DNA of 64,000 nt from Colias croceus. Lineage: Eukaryota > Arthropoda > Insecta > Lepidoptera > Pieridae. Under the pieces are notes generated by a model. It saw nothing but the letters and a program-made list of their open reading frames with translations. It was not told the origin of the DNA and did not search any database. The stretch's first letter is position 1, and every line of letters starts with the position of its first letter. Of this stretch, positions 57,721 through 64,000 are shown piece after piece. A program made the translations under genes and the position numbers. Location of the stretch: positions 9,362,001 through 9,426,000 of the forward strand of contig NC_059546.1 of assembly GCF_905220415.1 (NCBI RefSeq). The letters run 5' to 3'.

Positions 57721-59056
57721 CTTCTACTGTTTTCTACACTTCTCACTTATAAACACCACCAGATAATCATTTCACCACAATAAATAATATTAATTCTGAT
57801 CTCGATTATCGCGAAGGTCAACTGTCAAGTGCCAAACATGAGATCATAATTATCAATTATGACATTGTCATTGTCTGTCAAAAATGTTTAAATGTCAAAT
57901 ACAAAATTTGATTGATTCGCCTTGATACGAAGCTTTTAGTTACGTAGGTAAATAGGTATTTGGTATTTCCATACTTATTTCCACAGGTATTTCTCTCATT
58001 TTGTTTCAAGTTGGTTTGTTTATCTTTGAGATTTCATCCTTGTCAAGCAGTTCGAGTTTGGCAAGTGTGTTGGCAAGTATATTTTCGAAAGTAGATTGGG
58101 GACTTTCCTTCTCAGTGCTATTTCAATATTCCATCCTGTAAATCCCTAGTTTTGTAGTACCTAACCTAACACTAGGAAATATTACAATGTTCTAGGTGAT
58201 TAGAATCGTTTTAACTAATATATAAAATGCTCAAAGCAAAAAAAACATGAAAATTGGCAATAGCGCAACACCGCGACGCGACGTATATACTCCTCCGAAA
58301 CGGAATGACCAATTCTCATGAAATTTTTTTGCTTATCGAAAAAATCATCTATTTTTCATACCACTGTGATAACAGATAGAGAGACATCAGAATATCTTTT
58401 ACCGGGACAGCTACTTATTCATTTCAATTTTGCTTATGGAAGAGTACAGAAAGAGTTCTTTTTTGTAAGTCTAAAACCACAGTCAAAACAAACACCATTT
58501 TGATGTACTTATCATAGGGATAAATCAAATCTTGGGAAAAGGATTAAACATTTATTATTTTATAACGTATGATAGGGAGCGGGTAGAATAATGTTAAAAA
58601 AAACTGTAGGTAAGTTTAAAAATTTTCAGCAACAAAAATTTTGATTCGTTTGTTTTTTAAATTTCTGACACCATGAGATAAATAAAACAAAAGGTACTCC
58701 ACCAAGATTACGTTTAATACTTAATTTTAAATTATAATCGAAAGACTGTATTCGATTACACTTTCCATTTTATGAGCAATTACTGTTTTGATCTACTTAA
58801 AGTAAATTAAACGCACAACGGTCTTTTGATAAGTTAAATTCAGTCTTTGATTAGGCATCGCACCATTGCCATCGCGACAATAAGGGTTTCATTAAAATTA
58901 TCGTTGTCCACCTCGAATGTGCTTTAACATTCGTACTCTAATAAATACGTAATAATATACCGAAATAAATATAATAATACAAACTATGCGACTGAATATA
59001 CATAACGACACGTTCGTCGAATAGGTACGATATACGCTATTGGCACTTATAAACAC
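57721..59056. other. Intergenic DNA between RNFT and the EcKinase-like gene
   Basis: Upstream flank of RNFT and 3' flank of the kinase. A CGGGCGAAGCC/CTCCGAAACGG-type fragment lies at 58280-58360 (ATACTCCTCCGAAACGGAAT). No promoter motif is convincing and no other gene was seen. Confidence 0.55.
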
Positions 59057-59850
59057 TCACAACTCTGAGTCTGCTTTTAGATCGAGAACTCCTTGTGCGT
59101 ACAGATCTCGTACAGCTTCTAGTAGACGTTGTTCAGCTCGCGGCTCTCCGAGGGCTACGTCTACACTCCCCGCGCACAGAAGGAGTGCCCTCAATGCTGC
59201 TCGAGGCCAATCTTGTTTCAAGCTCCGTCTTACAATCGCGCCAGCAGGTGCCGATCCTAATCTAGCACATTCAGCCTCTAAACGATCTCCATAGTCCTCA
59301 ATCAACGTGTCGCCCACCGCCCTTCTTAGTTCTGGCGTTAACGAAGATAATAATAGTAGCGCTACATCATCCATGGGTCTACCGAGTGATACCATTTGCC
59401 AGTCCAATGCGATACATTCGCTTATCCCATCTCGTTCTCGAAATAGAAGATTCCCACTCCAAAAATCGGCGTGGGCGAGGGGAGCTGGTTCAGCTGGTCG
59501 CAATAAAGTGCCAAGTAAAGATGGAGCCCGAGCGCTAAGTGCGCTCACAGCTGCGGCTTCGCTAACACAATCTGTTCGCCCACGGAGGAATACTTCCAGT
59601 TGGGGTAAACCTCTTCGCACTAAACGCAGATATCCGGCTGCAGCGCGTTCGCAGGGGAACAAGAAGTCGAATCTTTGGTCTAGAGGTCCTTCTCTGTCAC
59701 GTAGAGCAAGGGATAGGGCGTGCAGTCGAGCTGCTGCAAACAGAGCTGCCCTAGCCCTTTCAACAGTTAGGCCCTCAGCAAAATCCGCTGATTCGAAACC
59801 CACGGCTGTCACGTCTTCCAGTACGAGCTCACTGTCTCCTCCAATTTCAT
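59057..59850 (-). CDS. EcKinase-like exon 3: hinge and C-lobe with catalytic loop
   Basis: Acceptor TTTATTTCAG, phase 1, stop TGA at 59059-59057. Encodes the end of Asp150 and residues 151-413: LVLEDV, then LHALSLALRDR, then AHADFWSGNLLF (catalytic loop), ALDWQ (metal site) and MDDVALLLLSSLTPELRR. The exon is GC-rich in its third positions, and a 187-codon frame on the other strand is only a shadow. Confidence 0.92.
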
Positions 59851-61245
59851 CTGAAATAAATAAATGCTAATTTAGAAATAGACCAAGTCATGGCAGCCAA
59901 GTTGAAATATTGATCGTTGTTCAAAAATATGATGACTCATAAAAAGCGCGTGTTTTGTGACGTCTTGAAATATTTTTATCACGTAAAGTGCAGTAAGCGT
60001 TAAAAATACATAAACAGCACCGATATGTGTAGAATATATTGGTTCTGTTTTAAGGAAAAAAATATAAGCCTAAAGAGCATAAGGTACCACTTAAGTAATT
60101 ATAACTATGACGTATTTAAGTCGACTCATCGAGCACAATAAAGACTGATGATACTTTAATTAGCGAGTTTTTAATTAATCTTGATTCTTGACCTATTTCG
60201 CAATTTTTTTAACGAGCTTAGACACGTTTTATTATTAATTTATGTCTCTAAACAGAAATACTTAAGTACAGAATTTCTCTGGACCTCTACTTAATTCAAG
60301 TATTCAGTTTTGATAAAGTAAAGAATATAATTCTTCAAATAATTATAAAACATATGAATGATGAATAGTTAGTTAGTTTATTTTTTTTATAAAATCTATT
60401 TGCATGACATAAAAAACATAGGTACATATTTTCGAAAAATAGCATATCTATTTTTATTTGAAAAGCGTTTTCTTTCATATTACTTAACACAAAATCTAAC
60501 TACTTAAATGAAAAGCACACAAACAGACACACACCTGGTAATCTAGCTTTAACACATCTCGGTACTGCGAGCCCTTCATCAGGACCTAAAGCCTCTTGAG
60601 CCAATTTGTTGAGCGCTGGGGCTAATTCCGTATAGAACAATATTTCTCTAGTATCAAATTGTGCTTCAGCTACAAAGAGCCTCCCAAAGGGATCCCGTGG
60701 TGGTAGTTTCACAACAAGGGGTAAGGCATGCCTTTCTCCCTCGCTTTCGTAGCGAACTGTCACCGCTAGTACCCTGCTTAGGGCACCAGCAACGCCGGCC
60801 CTGGATTCTACTCGGATCTGAAATTAAATGTTACAAAGATGAGAAACCCATGTTATATGAATTGAAATTCAAATTATTAAATATTTAGTTAGGTAACTAC
60901 ACATTATATAGCTGTTTCCTTTACTTAAGTACTTAGTTTAATTTTAAGTGATTTTTGCAAAAATAAATATTGGTGGAAATCCAAAAATTTAATTATTCTC
61001 TACTTAGTTAAGTAAATATTTTCATTTCAAACATTTTTTTTTTTTGGATAGTGATAAATTATTTAAATATGTAAACGTACCTCATTAGGATCGACCACAC
61101 CCGAGTCAATCAGCAGTTCTCGCGCCCATTCTTCAGTCAGAGCGGTCTCAGCTTCGCCCTCTGGACCAAACTCACAATCGGACTCCTCGCTCCCACTGCT
61201 TGGGGCCTCCGAAACCGCCGTGCTATCCGGCCCACCGGCTTGCAT
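59057..61245 (-). CDS. EcKinase / CHK kinase-like protein (whole coding span)
   Basis: Joined exons 61245-61081, 60817-60535 and 59850-59057 (minus strand) give 413 residues with consistent phases. Family: DUF1679/EcKinase (CHK-like, aminoglycoside-phosphotransferase fold), which in insects phosphorylates small hydroxylated molecules such as ecdysteroids and is also linked to detoxification. Visible motifs: ATP-binding Lys92 in LPLVVKLPP, LVLEDV at 158-163, the Brenner-type loop HADFWSGN (His276, catalytic Asp278, Asn283) and metal-binding Asp299 in ALDWQ. No signal peptide or membrane segment, so cytosolic. The N-terminus carries an unusual Ser/Glu-rich acidic stretch (12-35). A TATA-like TTATTTAAAG on this strand lies at about 61298-61289. 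The particular substrate cannot be inferred. Confidence 0.9.
60535..60817 (-). CDS. EcKinase-like exon 2: N-lobe
   Basis: Acceptor TTAATTTCAG, donor CCAG|GTGTGT, phases 0 to 1. Encodes residues 56-149. Contains the glycine-rich segment AGVAGALSRVLAVTVRY, the ATP-binding Lys92 in PLVVKLPP, and FDTREILFYTELAPALNKL, the conserved EcKinase E-x-x-F-Y region. Confidence 0.88.
61081..61245 (-). CDS. EcKinase-like exon 1
   Basis: ATG at 61245 (GTAAGATGC), 55 codons, donor GAG|GTACGT, phase 0. Encodes the acidic, Ser-rich lead then ALTEEWARELLIDSGVVDPN, the helix that typically opens EcKinase proteins (residues 36-54). No upstream in-frame ATG of better context was seen. Confidence 0.82.
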
Positions 61246-61760
61246 CTTACCACAGTAAACAATTCACTCGCGCACACACATTATCGGGCTTTAAATAACA
61301 ATTAGAGTCGTATATTTCGCGGACGATTGAGTTGTATGGGCACGCCAGCTGCGCGCAGGCGCGTTCCTCCCTCAATTATTCATCGGGACTCCCGTGTCGT
61401 AAACCGCTCAATGCGACCGACGGTGTGGATGTACGATATAGATATGTCGCCAAGAGGTATGCGACAGCAGCAGCACTCAACACGTCACATTAAAACGTAT
61501 TCATAGGCATTTTGTAAATCGCAACCGCAAGGTCTGTTTGCTCTTTGAATAATAATGAACCTTCGCAGTGAACAGAGTTATGAATTGAAATTATTTTCCA
61601 CGTAGGTACCTAATAATTTAATCATTAATGCATTCATATTTCATATTAATAAGCTATGTATCTTCATTTCTATCTTCAACTAATACAGAATAACATTGGA
61701 ATAACATCTTGGAATGTCTTTTCTAATGATATACCTATTTAATATTCTGGACAATAATCT

Positions 61761-61939
61761 ATAATCTATATTATAAAAATGAATCCCAAAATGTGTTGGT
61801 AAGCGCATAAATAACTTGAGAACGGCTTAACCGATTTCATTAATTCTTTTTTTATAATATTCCTTGAAGTTCGAGGATAGTTCTTATGTAGAGAAAACCT
61901 GAATATGTACCACGGGCGAAGCCGGGGCGGACCGCTAGT
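61761..61939 (+). mobile_element. CGGGCGAAGCC-type retroelement tail, tandem copy 1
   Basis: AAAAATGAATCCCAAAATGT, GAACGGCTTAACCGATTTCA and CCACGGGCGAAGCCGGGGCG then GACCGCTAGT; followed directly by a second copy. Confidence 0.85.
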
Positions 61940-61940
61940 C

Positions 61941-62111
61941 TTTATATATAAAAATGAATCGCAAAATGTGTTGGTAAGCGCATAACTCGAGAACGGCTGA
62001 ACCGATTTCGATAATTCTTTTTTTATTATTATCTTGAAGTACGAGGATGGATCTTATGTAGAGAAAACGTAAACATGTACCACGGGCGAAGCCGGAGCGG
62101 ACCGCTAGTAG
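61941..62111 (+). mobile_element. CGGGCGAAGCC-type retroelement tail, tandem copy 2
   Basis: AAAAATGAATCGCAAAATGT, GAACGGCTGAACCGATTTCG and CCACGGGCGAAGCCGGAGCG then GACCGCTAGTA. It begins where copy 1 ends, so the two abut head to tail. Confidence 0.85.
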
Positions 62112-62937
62112 GTAAATAATAATCTTAAAATACCTCATGAATCTCTGCATCAAATTTCGTACAGATTCGATCAGCTGTTTTTGTATGAAAGGCTAACAGA
62201 CATCAATAAATCCAAGTCCGTAAACTAAAAAAGGTAATTCTAAGATCACTCGTTGTGGTAGTGAAGCCACAAAACTCTACATATAAGTAATTTTTTAGTT
62301 GATCTGAGAGTTGATGACATCCTTTATATAATGATTATGTAACTATTTCGAAAACTAAGAAGTATTGACTTGGTAATGTTTCATTTTTCTTACTGCAAAT
62401 GAGCTATACTTTCAGGTTCCACCCCTACACCTATATCAAGTCACCGGCCTGTACAGACTGTATAGCTAAGTATACTTTTATATAAGCCTTTAGATCAGCT
62501 ATTAAAATAAAAAGCAGATTTCATGGAAGATCATTGGCATCATTAGTACTGATAGAAATATATTTATTTTATAACTCTTTTACGACGTAGGTACCTAATA
62601 ACTGTTGACCTAGTTAGTTTGAAATATTCTTTCCCGATCTTTATATATTGTTTCATATAATTATGAATAAATATGAATAAAACTAGGTACACGTGAGGTA
62701 CATAACTACCTACATACACAGTATGAACGAATATATTATTATCTTTAAATAAAAGGTCTATCTTATGATTATATATAACTTGGTAGGTAGTTACCTACTT
62801 ACATATAGCTGATAGTGGAAAATGCTTATAAAAAGATAATTTACGCATTACTCTTTTTATCAGTTCTGAATTCTCTATATAGGAAATCAGTTTCTTTGTC
62901 AAAAATCGAATTTCGAAATCGAATTTCGATGCCGCGC

Positions 62938-62966
62938 TCGGAGCAATTAACTTAATTGCTCCGAGA
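62938..62966. repeat. Perfect short hairpin, 14-bp arms
   Basis: CTCGGAGCAATTAA and its exact reverse complement flank a single C, next to GAATTTCGAAATCGAATTTC; surrounded by GC-rich CCGCGC blocks. Confidence 0.85.
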
Positions 62967-63611
62967 TGCCGCGCCGACCGCCGTAACAACACAGTTGACA
63001 GATATATACTATGGTAACAATCTGTTTTTTTTTTTCAAATGTTTAGGATTAGGTTCTTCCGTTTAAAAACTACACTGGAAAAAATTTTACAGTTCATGGT
63101 ACTTTTACGTGCTTTTACCTTGCCAATGTTTTGGGGGTTACAAAAATTTGTGTTTTATTCATTGTTTTACTTAGAAATAATTAAAGATTTTTTAACGGAT
63201 TTTAAACGTGATTTATTCATTATATTATATTCCCGAAGTTTCGACTTTCGAACACTTAACAGCGAGCGTGGTCACGTGGCCCGGCGAAGAACACTCGCGT
63301 AAAATCAAACACTAGAAAATACATTGTTTTATTGTCTTTCAAGAACTCTTTTTTTAATAACAGGCAAATTAGGTAACACTTTGCCACGCCATATTTTTTT
63401 AATTCCTAATAAGCATTTTTTAGCATTTTTTTAGTACTTATTCGATCGCACTAGAGCGGTAGACTAGGGTTGTATGCATAACTTGAACAATAATAGATCA
63501 TACAATATCTTCGTTAGGGCATAGGTTAGGGTCAAGGTTCATTAAGGGTTCATTACCCACATCTGTAATCTGTAAGTCTGTAATTTGAAATTTCCTTGTA
63601 ATTTCTCTGTA

Positions 63612-63785
63612 AGGCCGCGTTTCCACCTGCAAGAAAACTTCCGCGAGAAATGTCCGACAGTCTGTCTGACAGCAACTTGCAAGTCTAATTCCGCGTTTCC
63701 ACCTGCAAGTAGACGAGCAAGTTGCTGTCAGACAGACTGTCGGACAGTTCTCGCAGAAGTTTACTTGCAGATGGAAATGCGGCCT
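63612..63785. mobile_element. Foldback MITE with AGGCCGCGTTTCCACCTGCA ends
   Basis: The left half (AGGCCGCGTTTCCACCTGCA ... GTCCGACAGTCTGTCTGACA) is mirrored by the right half (TGTCAGACAGACTGTCGGAC ... TGCAGATGGAAATGCGGCCT), about 70-base arms. The open frames on both strands here result from the palindrome. Confidence 0.85.
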
Positions 63786-64000
63786 AATGTTATATGAACA
63801 TTTAAATGTGTTAGGCTGATTACACACATTTCACATACACTCAACTGACATATTATAACGTCTTTGTCGATTTCATATAATATAAATTATAAAATATATA
63901 AACTACTCATAAAATACTGAGAATACTAATGCCTAGTGAGTCAAGCACAGATCTGTGGAGTCAAGTTTATTGAGGATACCCTTTGAGGATACCATTTTGA

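Larger units (their letters stand above)
61246..64000. other. 5' flank of the kinase gene and gene-free DNA
   Basis: 61246-61400 is probably 5' UTR and promoter of the kinase gene (TATA-like motif near 61290 on the minus strand, GC-rich GCGCGCAGGCGCG at about 61351). The rest holds the tandem retroelement tails, a short hairpin (62938-62966) and a foldback element (63612-63785). No further gene was recognised. Confidence 0.5.

Noticed and set aside
59307..59870. 187-codon open frame on the + strand
   Set aside because: It is antisense to the last EcKinase-like exon, which has catalytic motifs and splice phases that match; the + frame has no recognisable domain.
63498..63827. 109- and 70-codon frames rich in Cys and Arg
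   Set aside because: They translate the two arms of a foldback MITE; their similarity to each other is due to the palindrome.

Overview
The window looks like nuclear DNA of a moth or butterfly. It is AT-rich and carries several interspersed repeat families that I recognise as typical of Lepidoptera: RTE-like 3' ends finishing in an AATATTAGTATAGAT-type tail, elements ending in a CGGGCGAAGCC motif, 'TTGAAGTCGGTTAAAAA' inverted-repeat elements, and 'GGGGTTCCGTA' elements. It also holds short GT-AG exons that encode clearly animal proteins. There are no bacterial-type operons, rRNA genes or CRISPR arrays. The genus cannot be fixed from the sequence alone.

Three protein-coding genes can be assembled. 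(1) On the + strand, 31674-45263 (perhaps starting further left through an exon at 21811-21905), an RNF19A/B (dorfin-type) RBR E3 ubiquitin ligase. Every exon joins in phase, giving a 502-residue protein with RING1, IBR, RING2 (predicted catalytic Cys211), two membrane segments and a short C-terminal tail. (2) On the - strand, 57720-54299, a 466-residue RNFT1/RNFT2-type ligase (several membrane segments, C-terminal C3HC4 RING) in six exons. (3) On the - strand, 61245-59057, a 413-residue EcKinase/CHK-like small-molecule kinase in three exons. The first two converge tail to tail, and both belong to families of membrane-bound, mostly ER-associated ubiquitin ligases.

Layout. 1-21.8 kb: gene-poor DNA with MITEs, SINE and LINE tails, a roughly 3-copy tandem array at 3.3-3.9 kb and one coding-like orphan reading frame at 7.1-7.4 kb. 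20.4-20.6 kb: two adjacent perfect hairpins. 21.8-36.2 kb: candidate alternative first exons and long introns with MITEs and a cluster of three TGACGTCA octamers. 36.2-45.3 kb: the RNF19 catalytic exons, which are very GC-rich against an AT-rich background, separated by repeat-containing introns. 45.3-47.4 kb: an array of heat-shock-element-like pentamers just after the RNF19 stop, then a decayed THAP-type DNA transposon with long terminal inverted repeats. 47.4-54.3 kb: non-coding repeats, including a decayed partial copy of the RNFT RING exon. 54.3-61.3 kb: the two minus-strand genes. 61.3-64 kb: repeats only.

The most unusual local structure is a 75-bp tandem duplication across the 3' end of the penultimate RNF19 exon. 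It duplicates both coding sequence and splice donor in frame, so two equivalent donors 25 codons apart could give two protein isoforms. I did not find a convincing wholly new biological system. The strongest leads are this duplicated donor, the heat-shock-element array and the THAP transposon remnant.
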